A stretch of DNA of 64,000 bases from Halobacterium sp. DL1 (GTDB taxonomy: Archaea; Halobacteriota; Halobacteria; Halobacteriales; Halobacteriaceae). Within the stretch, counting starts at the first letter, position 1, and every line of letters starts with the position of its first letter. The position numbers and the translations under genes are program-made. The notes beneath the pieces are model-generated. The model saw only the letters and a list, made by a program, of their open reading frames with translations. It had not been told where the DNA came from and did no database searches. The DNA is taken from contig CP007060.1 of assembly GCA_000230955.3 (NCBI GenBank), positions 1,860,001 to 1,924,000 on the forward strand, given 5' to 3'. This document shows, in pieces, positions 43,331 through 53,589 of this stretch.

Positions 43331-44264
43331 TCAACTGTTCACGCTGATTGTTGTGGTGCTGCTCATAGCTACGAGTCCCGTGCTCGTAGGTGGCTCTAGT
43401 AAGCAGTCCGGGAACCCGTGTAACGGCGCTGAAAAGAAGATCGTCGTAGACAAGGATCCCACGTTCAATTCACACGTCAAGTATACCTTCCAGTTCTCGC
43501 CAGAAAAGAACCAGTATTGTGTTCTAGTTGCAAACAAAGGAGAGCACAAAACTGCGAGTGCTTTTGGAGCAACCGTGGATGATAGGACTGCTGCGCCTGA
43601 AATGCCGACACTTCAGCCCGGTGAGTCGAAATTCGTAGTGAAGAACGTCACAGAACACCTCGACGTCAAACGGGACAACCACACAGTCACTCTAGGCGTG
43701 TTCGAAACAACGTACGTCTACAACTTCACACAGGAGATGAATGCCAGCGACCCCGACGTTCCAGCACCTTACATCGAGAACGTCGAGGTCGTCCGGTACG
43801 ACGAAAACAGTTCGACGGCGCTCAAAGTCGCCGTCCGGAACCCGACGAAGCGGGGGTACGGGATTTACGTCCAGGCGAAAACGTTCGAGACGAAGAACGT
43901 GGACGATATCGGCGCACCGCAGGAGAACGAGACGCGCGTGTTCACGCTACCACTGAAAGAGGCCAGCGGCGACGTCGTCGCGGGGAAGGTTCGAGTCTTC
44001 GACAACGTGGGAGAACCCGAGGGCAAGTTCGACCAGAAGGAGTTCCTGGCGAAACCCGGCAACGACACCAAGGCGTGGGACGACGAGTTCGAGACAATGC
44101 CGGGTGTCGGCGACAGCCCCGACTACAGCAACGAGTCGGCTCGACAGTACCGCGACGGATACGTGGACGACGACTACCTCTCTCCCCGCAATCAGAAGAT
44201 TGGAGCGGGCCTCACAGTGGCCCTCCTGTTCGTCGGCGTCCTCTGGCGCCGTCGCCGTCGATAA
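43320..44264 (+). CDS. membrane-anchored surface protein, partner of the PKD protein
   Basis: A 314-residue protein with a signal peptide (MRSSQLFTLIVVVLLIATSPVLVGGS), an extracellular beta-rich body with several NxT/NxS sequons, and a single C-terminal membrane helix followed by a string of arginines (GAGLTVALLFVGVLWRRRRR). The tail resembles sorting tails but lacks the PGF motif of archaeosortase substrates. The start overlaps the preceding gene by 11 nt, so the two are co-expressed and may form a surface complex. The first 350 nt are lower in GC than the rest. Confidence 0.7.
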   Translation: MRSSQLFTLIVVVLLIATSPVLVGGSSKQSGNPCNGAEKKIVVDKDPTFNSHVKYTFQFSPEKNQYCVLVANKGEHKTASAFGATVDDRTAAPEMPTLQPGESKFVVKNVTEHLDVKRDNHTVTLGVFETTYVYNFTQEMNASDPDVPAPYIENVEVVRYDENSSTALKVAVRNPTKRGYGIYVQAKTFETKNVDDIGAPQENETRVFTLPLKEASGDVVAGKVRVFDNVGEPEGKFDQKEFLAKPGNDTKAWDDEFETMPGVGDSPDYSNESARQYRDGYVDDDYLSPRNQKIGAGLTVALLFVGVLWRRRRR

Positions 44265-44268
44265 ACCG

Positions 44269-44484
44269 TCAGCGGTCGATACCGCCTTGCTCCGATATCT
44301 GCAGGATGTTCCGCATGTTGAGGTAGACGTGTTGGGGGTCTGTGTCCTCGCTGTCGTCGTAGATATCGCTGACGCGGTGGACGAGCGCGGCGATGCGCTC
44401 GGCCTCTTCGGTCTCTTTCTCTCGGAGTTCGTCGGCGACGGCGCGGAGCGCGTCGCGTTTCTCGGTGTCGTCGAAGTCAGTCAT
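44269..44484 (-). CDS. small conserved haloarchaeal protein downstream of mrp
   Basis: A 71-residue helical acidic protein, MTDFDDTEKRDALRAVADEL..., with no known motif. Its ATG at 44484 overlaps the mrp stop by 8 nt, so it is translated with Mrp. A start three codons upstream is possible. The coupling suggests a link to Fe-S cluster handling, but this is inference. Confidence 0.65.
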   Translation of the reverse strand: MTDFDDTEKRDALRAVADELREKETEEAERIAALVHRVSDIYDDSEDTDPQHVYLNMRNILQISEQGGIDR

Positions 44485-45511
44485 CGCTGACACTCCGGCG
44501 GTTGACGAACCCGAGCATGTCGGCGGTCTCTGCGGCGAACTCGCGGAACGACTCTCCGGTCTGGTTGTCGTCGTCGAGGACCACGGGTTGGCCTTCGTCG
44601 CTACCGGTGCGGACGCTCGGGTCGAGCGGGATAGAGCCGAGGAACGGGAGGTCGTTGTCCTCGGCGAACTGCTCGCCGCCGCCGCTGCCGAAGATGTCGT
44701 GGTCGCCGCCGCAGTCGGGACAGACGAACGTGGCCATGTTCTCGACGATACCGAGGACCGTGGTGTCGTGGCGGCCGAACATACGCAGCCCCTTCCGAGC
44801 GTCGTCGACGGCCACGTCCTGCGGGGTGGTGACGACGACGGCGCCGGTGAGCGGGACGGTCTGGAGGAGCGTGAGCTGCGTGTCGCCGGTGCCCGGCGGG
44901 AGGTCGACGACGAGGTAGTCGAGGTGGCCCCACTCGACGTCTTCGATGAGCTGGGTGAGGACCTTGTGGACCATCGGGCCGCGCCAGATGACGGGGTCGT
45001 CCTCGCCGATCATGAACGCCATGCTCATCAGCTTCATCCCGTACTTCTCCGGCGGGACGATGGTCTCGTTCTCGGTGGCCTGCGGGTGGTCGTCGGCGTC
45101 GACCATCCGCGGGACGTTGGGGCCGTAGATGTCTGCGTCGAAGAGACCGACGCGGGCGCCGCGGTCGGCGAGACCCGCGGCGAGGTTGACGGCGACGGTA
45201 GACTTGCCGACGCCGCCCTTCCCGGACGCGACAGCGACGACGTTCTTGACGCCAGGGAGAACGTCCTGGCCGTTGCGGTCGGGGATGGCCGCGGTGAGGT
45301 CCGACTCCAGGCCGGCGTCGGCGAGCACCTCGCGCACGCGGGCAGCGATGTCCGTCTCGGCGGGGGAGTACGGCGCGCCGAGCGCGAGCGAGATGGTGAC
45401 CGTGTCGCCGTCCACGTCGAAGTCGTTGACGAGCCCCAGCGAGACGATGTCGTCGCCGAGCGCGGGGTCCTCGACGTCCCGAAGGAGCTCCCGCACGTCG
45501 TCTTCGTTCAT
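44477..45511 (-). CDS. mrp: Mrp/ApbC/NBP35-type Fe-S cluster carrier ATPase
   Basis: A 344-residue P-loop ATPase. An N-terminal MIP18/DUF59 domain (about 1-85, DPALGDDIVSLGLV) is followed by the ATPase domain with the deviant Walker A SGKGGVGKST (about residue 102) and the Fe-S-binding CPDCGG (about 272). Family members assemble and hand on Fe-S clusters. The ATG at 45511 has a TATA-like CTTATCGG at 45535-45543. A longer reading upstream is antisense to moaA. Confidence 0.9.
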   Translation of the reverse strand: MNEDDVRELLRDVEDPALGDDIVSLGLVNDFDVDGDTVTISLALGAPYSPAETDIAARVREVLADAGLESDLTAAIPDRNGQDVLPGVKNVVAVASGKGGVGKSTVAVNLAAGLADRGARVGLFDADIYGPNVPRMVDADDHPQATENETIVPPEKYGMKLMSMAFMIGEDDPVIWRGPMVHKVLTQLIEDVEWGHLDYLVVDLPPGTGDTQLTLLQTVPLTGAVVVTTPQDVAVDDARKGLRMFGRHDTTVLGIVENMATFVCPDCGGDHDIFGSGGGEQFAEDNDLPFLGSIPLDPSVRTGSDEGQPVVLDDDNQTGESFREFAAETADMLGFVNRRSVSDD

Positions 45512-45619
45512 GGCTGCGAGTAGGACGTGGCGTGCCGATAAGGGTTGTGTCGAACGGCTGTCGGTGCGTCCGATCGAGTAACCACATTTGGTTACGAATG
45601 GGCCGTTTCCACCCGCGGA

Positions 45620-45626
45620 TTTAAAC
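45620..45626 (+). promoter_or_regulatory. TATA box of moaA
   Basis: TTTAAAC, centred 27 nt upstream of the ATG at 45650; leaderless promoter. Confidence 0.6.
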
Positions 45627-45649
45627 GTCTCTGCGTGGGACGTTAGGCC

Positions 45650-46609
45650 ATGCTCTCGGACTCGTTCGGGCGTGAGGTGTCCGGCGTCCGCGTGTCCCTC
45701 ACTGACCGGTGCAACTTCGACTGCGTCTACTGCCACAACGAGGGACTCGGGGACACGCGGGGCCCGATGGACCCCCGGGACCACGAGATGAGCGCGGACG
45801 ACGTGGTCCGGTTCCTCGATGTCGCCGCCGAGTTCGACGTGGAGGCGGTGAAGCTCACCGGCGGGGAACCGATGCTGCGCGACGACCTGGAGGAGATAAT
45901 CGAGCGGACGCCCGACTCGATGGAGGTGTCGATGACGACCAACGGCACCTTCCTGCCGGGGCGGGCCGAGGACCTCGTGGACGCCGGGCTCGAACGGGTG
46001 AACGTCTCCCAGGACGCCCTGGACGCCGAGGACTTCAAGGCGCTCACGAAGAGCGGGACGTACGAGCGCGTCCTAGAGGGCGTCCGGGCGGCCGTCGACG
46101 CCGGCCTCGACCCCGTGAAGCTGAACATGGTCGTCTTCCGGAAGACGGCTGGCTACGTCCCGGAGATGGTCGACCACGTCGCGGAGAACGACGCCCTCCA
46201 GTTACAGCTCATCGAGTACATGCCGGAACTCGCCGGCCACCCGGAGTGGGCGGTGGACATCGAGGACGTCCACGACTGGCTCGCCGAGCGCGCCGACCGC
46301 GTGGAGACGCGAGAGATGCACGACAGGCGGCGCTACTGGGTGAACGGCGGCATGGTCGAGATCGTCGACCCCGTGGGGAACGAGGAGTTCTGTGCGAACT
46401 GCCACCGCGTGCGCGTCACCCACGAGGGCTACCTCAAGGGCTGTCTGAACCGCAACGACGACCTGCGGTCGATGGGCGAGATGACGAAACCGGAGATCCG
46501 CGAGGCGTTCCGGGAGACGATCGAGAACCGGGTGCCGTACTACGGCGAGTACATGGTCGAAGACGGGGATGGTGGCTGGGAAGTGAACGACGACTACATC
46601 GAAGTGTGA
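45650..46609 (+). CDS. moaA: GTP 3',8-cyclase MoaA (molybdenum cofactor synthesis)
   Basis: A 319-residue radical-SAM enzyme that turns GTP into the cyclic pyranopterin precursor. The SAM cluster motif CNFDCVYC is near residue 21, [10 protein letters not shown] binds SAM, and the C-terminal cluster has [19 protein letters not shown] (about residues 251-269). The usual C-terminal GG peptide is absent; the protein ends YIEV. Its product is used by the MoeA and Mo-hydroxylase genes 15-30 kb upstream. Confidence 0.9.
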   Translation: MLSDSFGREVSGVRVSLTDRCNFDCVYCHNEGLGDTRGPMDPRDHEMSADDVVRFLDVAAEFDVEAVKLTGGEPMLRDDLEEIIERTPDSMEVSMTTNGTFLPGRAEDLVDAGLERVNVSQDALDAEDFKALTKSGTYERVLEGVRAAVDAGLDPVKLNMVVFRKTAGYVPEMVDHVAENDALQLQLIEYMPELAGHPEWAVDIEDVHDWLAERADRVETREMHDRRRYWVNGGMVEIVDPVGNEEFCANCHRVRVTHEGYLKGCLNRNDDLRSMGEMTKPEIREAFRETIENRVPYYGEYMVEDGDGGWEVNDDYIEV

Positions 46610-46648
46610 GGGACGGCGCGGGGTGTCGGTGGGCCAGCCTTTCGTGAT

Positions 46649-46658
46649 GTTTAAGTAC
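46649..46658 (+). promoter_or_regulatory. promoter of the tRNA-Ser/ribosomal operon
   Basis: GTTTAAGTAC matches a haloarchaeal TATA box. Transcription would start near 46680, about 60 nt before tRNA-Ser, and could read into the ribosomal protein genes. Confidence 0.5.
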
Positions 46659-46742
46659 GGGCCGCGATTTCTCTCAGACGCAGTCACTGTAGGGGCCCAG
46701 GCCCCGAGTCCGGAAGGGCGAAGATACACCAACGAAAGTCGT

Positions 46743-46825
46743 GTCGTGGTAGCCTAGCCTGGTCAAGGCGCAGGGTTGCTAACTCTGTGGCGTAAGCCTC
46801 CGGGGTTCAAATCCCCGCCACGACG
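46743..46825 (+). tRNA. tRNA-Ser (GCT)
   Basis: An 83-nt tRNA. The acceptor stem GTCGTGG pairs with CCACGAC, the D arm is GCCTAGCCTGGTCAAGGC, the anticodon stem-loop CAGGG-TTGCTAA-CTCTG has anticodon GCT at 46778-46780, a long variable arm (GGCGTAAGCCTC) is typical of class II tRNA-Ser, and the T arm is CGGGG-TTCAAAT-CCCCG. Discriminator G. No encoded CCA. Confidence 0.95.
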
Positions 46826-46847
46826 CCTTTCCGCAAGACACCAAATC

Positions 46848-47363
46848 ATGAGTTCGGAAGAACAACAGGACGCGGACGAGGACATTCGATACTTCGTCCG
46901 CATCGGTCAGACAGACCTCGACGGGACGAAGACCGTCGAACGCGCCCTCGCGGAACTCGACGGCGTCGGCCGTCGCGTAGCGCGAGTCATCGCGGACGAC
47001 TCCGGCGTCAACCGCTCGGCGACCATCGGCCGCCTCGACGACGACGACATCGACAGCGTCAAAGAGGCAGTCGACGGGTTCACCGAGCACGCACCGGAGT
47101 GGCTCGCGAACCGCCGAAACGACTTCTACTCGGGCGAGACCCGGCACATCACGGGGAACGACCTCGGTCTCACCCGCGACCAGGACATCAACCGCATGCG
47201 GATGATCCGTTCGTACAAGGGCATCCGTCACGAGCGCGGACAGAAGGTCCGCGGTCAGCGCACGAAGTCCACCGGTCGTACCGAGGGCACCATCGGCGTC
47301 AACGTCGAGGCTATCAAGGAAGAACAGGCAGCAGAAGAAGCGGCGGAGGGTGATGAGGAATAA
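46848..47363 (+). CDS. rps13: 30S ribosomal protein uS13
   Basis: A 171-residue uS13. The core begins at [22 protein letters not shown] and ends with the basic tRNA-contacting tail [21 protein letters not shown], with haloarchaeal acidic additions at both termini. It lies 22 nt after tRNA-Ser and overlaps rps4 by 1 nt (TAATG). The tRNA-Ser-rps13-rps4-rps11-rpoD order is conserved in haloarchaea. Confidence 0.97.
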   Translation: MSSEEQQDADEDIRYFVRIGQTDLDGTKTVERALAELDGVGRRVARVIADDSGVNRSATIGRLDDDDIDSVKEAVDGFTEHAPEWLANRRNDFYSGETRHITGNDLGLTRDQDINRMRMIRSYKGIRHERGQKVRGQRTKSTGRTEGTIGVNVEAIKEEQAAEEAAEGDEE

Positions 47364-47875
47364 TGGCGCTTCCAGGCGAGAACACCAAGTTCTACGAGAC
47401 GCCGAACCACCCCTACCAGGGCGAACGCATCGCGGAGGAGTCCGACCTCGTCTCGCGATACGGCCTGAAGAACAAGGAGGAGTTCTGGCGCGCGCAGTCT
47501 AAACTGCGCAACTTCCGTCGCGAGGCGCGACGGCTGCTCGGCGAGACCGGCGAGGTCTCCGGCGAGGAGTTCGTCAGCCGCCTCCAGCGCATCGGGATCC
47601 TCTCCAACGAGGAGAGCCTCGACGACGTCCTGTCGCTCGACGTGACGGACGTCCTCGAACGACGCCTCCAGACCGTCGTCTACCGCGACGGCCTGGCGAA
47701 CACGGTGGGGCAGGCCCGCCAGTTCGTCAACCACGGCCACATCACGGTCGACGGCGCTCGCGTCACCGCACCGTCGTACACGGTGCCGGTCGACGAGGAG
47801 ACCGCCATCGAGTTCGACGAGCGCAGTGACCTCACCGACGAACTGCACCCGGCTCGCGCCGGTGCACAGGAGTGA
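47363..47875 (+). CDS. rps4: 30S ribosomal protein uS4
   Basis: A 170-residue uS4 that binds 16S rRNA and nucleates 30S assembly. The S4 RNA-binding domain is seen in [33 protein letters not shown] (residues about 95-127). It starts at the ATG overlapping the rps13 stop. Confidence 0.97.
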   Translation: MALPGENTKFYETPNHPYQGERIAEESDLVSRYGLKNKEEFWRAQSKLRNFRREARRLLGETGEVSGEEFVSRLQRIGILSNEESLDDVLSLDVTDVLERRLQTVVYRDGLANTVGQARQFVNHGHITVDGARVTAPSYTVPVDEETAIEFDERSDLTDELHPARAGAQE

Positions 47876-47882
47876 CATAAGC

Positions 47883-48266
47883 ATGGCTGACGACACCAAA
47901 TGGGGCATCGCGCACATCCACGCCTCGTTCAACAACACCATCATGACGGTCACCGACGAGACGGGCGCAGAGACGCTCGCAAAGTCGAGTGGCGGTTCCG
48001 TGGTGAAGCAGAATCGGGACGAGGCGTCGCCGTACGCCGCGATGCAGATGGCAGAACAGCTCGCAGAGAACGTCCTGGACCAGGGCATCGAGAAGGTGCA
48101 CGTTCGCGTGCGCGGTCCGGGTGGCAACCTGCAGCGGAGCCCGGGTCCGGGCGCGCAGGCCGCCATCCGGGCGATGGCGCGCGCCGGCCTCGAGATCGGC
48201 CGCATCGAGGACGTCACCCCGGTCCCCCACGACGGGACGCGACCACCGAAGAACAGCGGGTACTAA
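47883..48266 (+). CDS. rps11: 30S ribosomal protein uS11
   Basis: A 127-residue uS11. The core [21 protein letters not shown] and the C-terminal RRPK-like end [16 protein letters not shown] are clear. The ATG at 47883 lies 7 nt after the rps4 stop; upstream codons in the same frame belong to rps4 in another frame. Confidence 0.97.
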   Translation: MADDTKWGIAHIHASFNNTIMTVTDETGAETLAKSSGGSVVKQNRDEASPYAAMQMAEQLAENVLDQGIEKVHVRVRGPGGNLQRSPGPGAQAAIRAMARAGLEIGRIEDVTPVPHDGTRPPKNSGY

Positions 48267-48268
48267 CC

Positions 48269-49012
48269 ATGAGTACGGACTTCGACGTCGAATTCATCGA
48301 ACGCGGCGACCGGGAATCCCTGTTCGTCGTCCGCAACATCACGCCGGCGTTTGCGAACGGCATCCGGCGAGCAATCCTCGCCGACGTGCCGACGCTCTCC
48401 ATCGAGGACGTGCGGTTCGTGGAGAACTCCAGTGTGATGTTCGACGAACAGATCGCGCTCCGTCTCGGGCTGGTGCCGCTGACCACGCCCGACGACTTCG
48501 CGGTGGGCGACACCGTGACGCTCGCGCTCGACGTCGAGGGTCCGGGCACGGCGTACTCCGGCGACCTCGTCAGTTCCGATCCGGACGTCGAGGCCGCCGA
48601 CAAGAACGTCCCCATCATCGAGCTCAAAGACGACCAGCGTCTCGAGTTCGAGGCCGACGCGGTGTTGGCCCACGGCCGCGACCACGCCAAACACCAGGGC
48701 GGCGTCGCTGTCGGCTACCGACACCTCCAGCAGGTGGACGTGGTCGGGGACCGCGGTGAGTACGCGGACGACGAGCCAGAGATGATTCGAGGCGTCGTGG
48801 AAGACGACGGCGAACTCGTGCGGACCGAGGAGTTCGACAACGACCTCACCGAGCGCTATCCGGAGCAGGAGGTCGAAATTTCGGACGTCCCCGGCGCGTT
48901 CGTCTTCCACGTCGAATCCGACGGCTCGATGCCCGTGAGCGAACTGGTGCTCCGGGCGGTCGACACCCTGGTCGACCGCGCGGACGAACTCGAACAGGCA
49001 GTCCAACTGTAA
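48269..49012 (+). CDS. rpoD: RNA polymerase subunit Rpo3 (RpoD)
   Basis: A 247-residue archaeal Rpb3/alpha homologue. The signature [21 protein letters not shown] is the conserved alpha motif, and the middle insertion domain is short and lacks cysteine ligands for the Fe-S cluster found in some archaea. It starts at ATG 48269, 2 nt after rps11. Confidence 0.95.
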   Translation: MSTDFDVEFIERGDRESLFVVRNITPAFANGIRRAILADVPTLSIEDVRFVENSSVMFDEQIALRLGLVPLTTPDDFAVGDTVTLALDVEGPGTAYSGDLVSSDPDVEAADKNVPIIELKDDQRLEFEADAVLAHGRDHAKHQGGVAVGYRHLQQVDVVGDRGEYADDEPEMIRGVVEDDGELVRTEEFDNDLTERYPEQEVEISDVPGAFVFHVESDGSMPVSELVLRAVDTLVDRADELEQAVQL

Positions 49013-49139
49013 CAAATGTCCAATCCGACCCCTACTACCGCGCCGGCGTCCGTCCCTGCCCCGGGACCCACGGGTCCGGCAATCGAAATCGGTAAGAAGG
49101 GTCGGGGGCAACTGAGAAGCGTAGCGCCACCGAGGCCGT

Positions 49140-49224
49140 GCAGGGATAGCCAAGTTAGGCCAAAGGCGCAGCGTTCAGGGCGCTGTCCCGTAGGGGTTCG
49201 CAGGTTCAAATCCTGCTCCCTGCA
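49140..49224 (+). tRNA. tRNA-Leu (CAG)
   Basis: An 85-nt class II tRNA. Acceptor GCAGGGA pairs with TCCCTGC, the anticodon loop is TT-CAG-GG with CAG at 49176-49178, a long variable arm is GTCCCGTAGGGGTTC, and the T arm is GCAGG-TTCAAAT-CCTGC. Discriminator A. It lies between rpoD and rpl18e, as in other haloarchaea. Confidence 0.95.
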
Positions 49225-49257
49225 CTCGCTTTCTCACGATTTCCAGGAGTTAGGAGC

Positions 49258-49611
49258 ATGAGCAAGACAAGTCCGAGACTCAGCAGTCTCATCGCCGAAC
49301 TGAAGTCCGTCGCCCGAGATTCGGGCGCGGACGTCTGGCACGACGTCGCGGGTCGGCTGGAGAAGCCGCGCCGCACGCACGCCGAGGTGAACCTGAGTCG
49401 CATCGAACGATACGCGAACGAGGACGAGACGGTCGTCGTCCCCGGCAAGGTGCTGGGGTCCGGCACGCTTCGAAAATCCGTCACCGTCGCTGCCGTGGAT
49501 TTCTCCGGCAGCGCGGAGACGAAGATCGAGCACGCCGACGGCGACGTCGTCCATCTCGAACAGGCAGTCGAACAGAACCCAGACGGCAACGACGTACGGG
49601 TGATCCGATGA
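49258..49611 (+). CDS. rpl18e: 50S ribosomal protein eL18
   Basis: A 117-residue eL18, an archaeal/eukaryotic ribosomal protein of the 50S subunit. It begins [20 protein letters not shown], with [13 protein letters not shown] in the middle. The ATG follows tRNA-Leu by 33 nt, and the stop overlaps rpl13 by 4 nt. Confidence 0.95.
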   Translation: MSKTSPRLSSLIAELKSVARDSGADVWHDVAGRLEKPRRTHAEVNLSRIERYANEDETVVVPGKVLGSGTLRKSVTVAAVDFSGSAETKIEHADGDVVHLEQAVEQNPDGNDVRVIR

Positions 49612-50045
49612 GTCTCGCAGAATTCGACGCCGACGTGGTCGTCGACGCCCGGGACTGCATCATGGGTCGCGTGGCGAGCAACGTCGCCGAACGCGCACTC
49701 GCCGGCGAGACGGTCGCCGTCGTGAACGCCGAGCAGGCGATCATCACCGGCGCGCGAGACGACATCCTCGGGACGTACAACAAGCGCGCGGAGCTCGGCT
49801 CCGACAGCGGTCCGTACTACCCGAAGCGCCCCGACGGCATCTTCAAGCGCGCCGTCCGCGGCATGCTCCCGTACAAGGAGCAGGCCGGCCGCGAGGCGTT
49901 CGAGAACGTCCGCATCTACGTCGGCAACCAGACCGGCGAGGACGGCGAGGTGCTCGAGGGGACGTCGCTCGACCGACTCTCGAACATCCGCTTCATCACC
50001 CTCGCCGAAGTCTCCGAAGAACTGGGGGCAAACGTCACATGGTAA
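49608..50045 (+). CDS. rpl13: 50S ribosomal protein uL13
   Basis: A 145-residue uL13. [19 protein letters not shown] at the N-terminus and the [21 protein letters not shown] segment are family signatures. The stop overlaps the rps9 start by 7 nt. Confidence 0.95.
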   Translation: MSLAEFDADVVVDARDCIMGRVASNVAERALAGETVAVVNAEQAIITGARDDILGTYNKRAELGSDSGPYYPKRPDGIFKRAVRGMLPYKEQAGREAFENVRIYVGNQTGEDGEVLEGTSLDRLSNIRFITLAEVSEELGANVTW

Positions 50046-50437
50046 CCAACACGTCAGGCAAGAAGAAGACGGCTGTCGCTCGCGCCACCGTGAGCGACGG
50101 GAAGGGTCGCGTGCGAATCAACTCCACGCCCGTCGAGCTCGTCGAACCGGAGATGTCCCGCTTCAAGATGCTGGAGCCGTTCCGCATCGCCGGCGAGGAC
50201 CTCCGCGACGGGGTCGACGTCGACATCGACGTCTCGGGCGGCGGCTTCGCGGGTCAGGCAGACGCGGTCCGCACCGCCATCGCCCGCGGGCTGGTCGAAC
50301 ACCTCGGCGACGCGGAGCTCCGCGACGCCTACCGGGAGTTCGACCGCAGCCTGCTCGTCAACGACGTCCGCCAGAGTGAATCCAAGAAGTGGGGCGGCCC
50401 CGGTGCCCGCGCCCGCTACCAGAAGTCCTACCGCTGA
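50039..50437 (+). CDS. rps9: 30S ribosomal protein uS9
   Basis: A 132-residue uS9. The N-terminus [13 protein letters not shown] and C-terminal tail [15 protein letters not shown] (which reaches the P-site tRNA) are clear. It starts at the ATG overlapping rpl13. Confidence 0.95.
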   Translation: MVTNTSGKKKTAVARATVSDGKGRVRINSTPVELVEPEMSRFKMLEPFRIAGEDLRDGVDVDIDVSGGGFAGQADAVRTAIARGLVEHLGDAELRDAYREFDRSLLVNDVRQSESKKWGGPGARARYQKSYR

Positions 50438-50449
50438 GGTGATCGAGCT

Positions 50450-50650
50450 ATGATGGTACCAGTCCGGTGTTTCACGTGCGGTAACGTCGTCGGCGAGTAC
50501 TGGGAAGAGTTCAAGGCACGCGCCGACTCCCACGACGGCGACGAGGACCCAGCGGACGTGCTGGACGACCTCGGCGTGGACCGGCACTGCTGTCGACGGA
50601 TGTTGATCTCCCACCAGGACCTGGTCGACGTGGTCTCCCCCTACCAATGA
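50450..50650 (+). CDS. rpoN: RNA polymerase subunit Rpo10 (RpoN)
   Basis: A 66-residue Rpb10 homologue with the zinc-binding pattern CFTCG (N-terminus) and HCCRRMLI (C-terminus). Two adjacent ATGs are possible. Its TGA overlaps the rpoK ATG by 3 nt. Confidence 0.95.
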   Translation: MMVPVRCFTCGNVVGEYWEEFKARADSHDGDEDPADVLDDLGVDRHCCRRMLISHQDLVDVVSPYQ

Positions 50651-50826
50651 GCGAACTACAGCACTTCAATCGATACGAGAAGGCACGCATCATCGGTGCG
50701 CGAGCACTGCAGGTGTCCTACGGGGCGCCCGTCCTGGTCGACACCGACCAGACGGAGCCCATCCTCATCGCGGCCGAGGAGTACGACGCCGAGGTGCTCC
50801 CGTTCACGGTCCGGAGGGAGAACTGA
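50647..50826 (+). CDS. rpoK: RNA polymerase subunit Rpo6 (RpoK)
   Basis: A 59-residue Rpb6/omega homologue: [25 protein letters not shown] is the family core. It starts at the ATG overlapping rpoN and ends directly before the eno start, so rpoN-rpoK-eno-rps2 are translationally linked. Confidence 0.92.
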   Translation: MSELQHFNRYEKARIIGARALQVSYGAPVLVDTDQTEPILIAAEEYDAEVLPFTVRREN

Positions 50827-52023
50827 ATGACGCGCATCGAGGCCGTCCGATTCCGCCCGGTGCTCGACTCCCGCGGCAACAAGACCGTGGAGGCCGAGGT
50901 CACCACAGAGAGCGGCGGGTTCGGCCGTGCTATCGCGCCGTCGGGCGCGAGCACGGGCGAGTACGAGGCCGTCGAACGCCCGGTCGACGAGGCCATCGCG
51001 GCGGCCCGTGAACACGTCGCCCCGCGCCTGAAGGGCCGGGAGTTCGCCGGCGACCAGCGCGGCGTCGACTCGGCGCTGCGCTCGGCCGACGGCACGGAGG
51101 ACTTCTCCGAGATCGGCGCCAACAGCGCCGTCGCCGTCAGCATGGCGACCTCGAAGGCCGCCGCGGACGTCCTCGGTGTGCCGCTGTACCAGCATCTGGG
51201 TGGCGCGTTCCGCGGCCGGAACTTCCCGGTTCCGCTGGGGAACGTCGTCGGTGGCGGCGCACACGCCGCCGACGCGACCGCCATCCAGGAGTTCCTCGCG
51301 GCCCCCGTCGGCGCGCCGAGCGTCCGACAGGCCGTCTTCGCGAACGCCGCCGTCCACGAGCGCGTCGGCGAACTGCTCGACGAGCGCGGTGTCCCCGCGG
51401 CGAAAGGGGACGAGGGCGCGTGGGCGCCCTCGGTCGACGACGCCACCGCCTTCGAGGTCGTCTCCGAGGCCGTCAGTGAGGTGGCCGACGAGTTCGGCTT
51501 CGACATCCGCATGGGCCTCGACATGGCCGCCGCGGAGTGCTTCGAAGGTGGCGAGTACGTCTACGGCGACGAGACCCGCTCGACCGACGAGCAGATCGAG
51601 TACGTCGCCGGCCTCGTCGACGAGTACGACCTCGCGTACGTCGAGGACCCCCTCGACGAGGACGCCTTCGAGGCGTTCGCCGAACTCACCGACAGGGTCG
51701 GCGACCAGACGCTGGTCTGTGGCGACGACCTGTTCGTGACGAACACCGAGCGCCTCGGACGCGGCATCGACGAGGGCGCGGCCAACAGCATCCTCGTCAA
51801 ACCCAACCAGATCGGGACGCTGACCGAGGCGTTCGACGCCATCGAGCTCGCGACCCGGAACGGCTACGACGCCGTGGTCTCCCACCGCAGCGGCGAGACC
51901 GAAGATACGACCATCGCACACCTCGCCGTCGCCACCGACGCCCCGTTCATCAAGACGGGCGCGGTCGGCGGCGAGCGCACCGCCAAGCTGAACGAACTCA
52001 TCCGCATCGCGGACGAAGCATGA
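50827..52023 (+). CDS. eno: enolase
   Basis: A 398-residue enolase (2-phosphoglycerate to phosphoenolpyruvate). [16 protein letters not shown]-like [22 protein letters not shown] and the C-terminal catalytic [19 protein letters not shown] are present. Its position inside a ribosomal/RNA-polymerase operon is a known archaeal arrangement. The stop overlaps rps2 by 4 nt. Confidence 0.97.
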   Translation: MTRIEAVRFRPVLDSRGNKTVEAEVTTESGGFGRAIAPSGASTGEYEAVERPVDEAIAAAREHVAPRLKGREFAGDQRGVDSALRSADGTEDFSEIGANSAVAVSMATSKAAADVLGVPLYQHLGGAFRGRNFPVPLGNVVGGGAHAADATAIQEFLAAPVGAPSVRQAVFANAAVHERVGELLDERGVPAAKGDEGAWAPSVDDATAFEVVSEAVSEVADEFGFDIRMGLDMAAAECFEGGEYVYGDETRSTDEQIEYVAGLVDEYDLAYVEDPLDEDAFEAFAELTDRVGDQTLVCGDDLFVTNTERLGRGIDEGAANSILVKPNQIGTLTEAFDAIELATRNGYDAVVSHRSGETEDTTIAHLAVATDAPFIKTGAVGGERTAKLNELIRIADEA

Positions 52024-52769
52024 GCGAGAACGAATCCGACACAGAGGCCGAACTCGAGGACGCCCCCGAGGAGCAGGAGCAGCCTGCCTCCGAGGAGGGC
52101 GCCGAAGGCGAGGTCCAGACAGACGAACAGTCCGCCGAAGAACCGGAGCCGGAGTCCACGGCCACCGAGGACGTGATGTCCGACGAGGAGGCCGACCTCC
52201 TCATCCCCGTCGAGGACTACCTCGGCGCCGGCGTCCACATCGGTACCCAGCAGAAGACCAAGGACATGGACCGGTTTATCCACCGGGTCCGTACCGACGG
52301 TCTCTACGTGCTCGACGTCTCGAAGACGGACGAGCGCATCCGCACCGCTGCGGACTTCCTGGCGAACTACGACCCCGAGCAGATTCTGGTCACGTCCAGC
52401 CGCCAGTACGGTCGCTTCCCCGCGGAGAAGTTCGCGGAAGCGGTCGGCGCGCGCGCCCGGACCGGCCGGTTCATCCCGGGAACGCTGACGAACCCGCAGT
52501 ACGACGGCTACATCGAGCCGGACGTGCTGGTCGTCACCGACCCCATCGGTGACGCGCAGGCAGTCAAGGAGGCCATCACGGTCGGCATCCCCGTGATCGC
52601 CATGTGCGACTCGAACAACCAGACGAGCAACGTCGACCTCGTCGTTCCGACGAACAACAAGGGGCGGCGCGCGCTGTCGGTCGTCTACTGGTTGCTCGCC
52701 AACGAGACCCTCGACCGGCGCGGCGCGGAGCCGACGTACGCCCTCGAGGACTTCGAGGACGGCCTCTAA
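52020..52769 (+). CDS. rps2: 30S ribosomal protein uS2
   Basis: A 249-residue uS2. A haloarchaeal acidic extension of about 55 residues precedes the core ([22 protein letters not shown]). The core ends [27 protein letters not shown], the standard archaeal S2 C-terminus. It is the last gene of the ribosomal operon; about 125 nt separate it from the convergent lipoprotein gene. Confidence 0.96.
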   Translation: MSENESDTEAELEDAPEEQEQPASEEGAEGEVQTDEQSAEEPEPESTATEDVMSDEEADLLIPVEDYLGAGVHIGTQQKTKDMDRFIHRVRTDGLYVLDVSKTDERIRTAADFLANYDPEQILVTSSRQYGRFPAEKFAEAVGARARTGRFIPGTLTNPQYDGYIEPDVLVVTDPIGDAQAVKEAITVGIPVIAMCDSNNQTSNVDLVVPTNNKGRRALSVVYWLLANETLDRRGAEPTYALEDFEDGL

Positions 52770-52895
52770 CCCCGTTTCCGACGTCGACGCAGTACCTTTC
52801 TCGAACTGGCGTCAGTACGCTTCGGCAGTGGCGACGCCGTCGCTGTGCGAGAACAGGCGAGGGGACCGAACGGGGAACGACGGTTTGGTGCCGGG

Positions 52896-53456
52896 TCAGT
52901 ACCCGCCGCCCGCGTCGTCCGTCGTCGTAGTCGTCGAATCCGTCCCGCCAATCTGGGAGCCGTCGGGCGCCAACAGGAGCCATACGCCTCCAACGCCCTG
53001 TCCGTTGGTGTCGCCAGGAGCGCTGTCGCCGGCGAAGTAGTACAGCGGTTTACCGGCGGCGGTCACCTGCGTCGACCCGTCGTCGCGTTCTGTCGTGCCC
53101 AGTGTCGCGGTCACGCCGCTCACTGCGGTCGGTTCGCCGTCGACTGTAAGCGGCGGCCAGTTGTCCGCACAGCCGTCGTAACAGGTCGACGTGCTGCCCT
53201 CGTCCTCCGTGAACAGATAGAGGCTCAGTCCCTCACTGTCCACGAGGACGTCGCCGTACTCGTCAGTCGACCGGACGGCGACGGTGGCGTTCCCGTCCAT
53301 CGAGTCGGTGGTCGTGGCCGCCGACCCCGTCGTCTCCGTCGCCTGCGCTGTTGTCGTGGTTTCCTGGTCGTTGCCGCCGGTCCCGGTCGTGCAGCCGGCG
53401 AGAACTGCCGCCACACTGGCTGCGGAGGCGGTGAGGAATCGTCTGCGGTTCGTCAT
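52896..53456 (-). CDS. exported lipoprotein with secreted repeats (PF03640 type)
   Basis: A 186-residue Tat-exported lipoprotein. The Tat motif NRRRFL and the lipobox LAGC are at the N-terminus, followed by a Thr-rich linker and two copies of the Lipoprotein_15 repeat: LVDSEGLSLYLFTEDEGSTS with CYDGCADNWPPL, and AAGKPLYYFAGDSAPGDTNG with GVGGVWLLL. The binding partner of such repeats is not known; some are near redox or cell-surface genes. It lies between housekeeping clusters. Confidence 0.85.
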   Translation of the reverse strand: MTNRRRFLTASAASVAAVLAGCTTGTGGNDQETTTTAQATETTGSAATTTDSMDGNATVAVRSTDEYGDVLVDSEGLSLYLFTEDEGSTSTCYDGCADNWPPLTVDGEPTAVSGVTATLGTTERDDGSTQVTAAGKPLYYFAGDSAPGDTNGQGVGGVWLLLAPDGSQIGGTDSTTTTTDDAGGGY

Positions 53457-53589
53457 ATCTAGAACTGCGCGCGACTCCGAGAAAGAGATTTACCGAACTC
53501 TGTGCAGAAAGTCACCAGAATCTCCGAGAACTGCCAGCGCGTCCCGCTCACTGGCGAGCGGGGGACCGGCGGCCAGCGACCGGCCGTGG

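Noticed and set aside
43320-44264. PGF-CTERM archaeosortase substrate
   Set aside because: The C-terminal membrane helix and arginine tail are present, but the PGF motif before the helix is absent.
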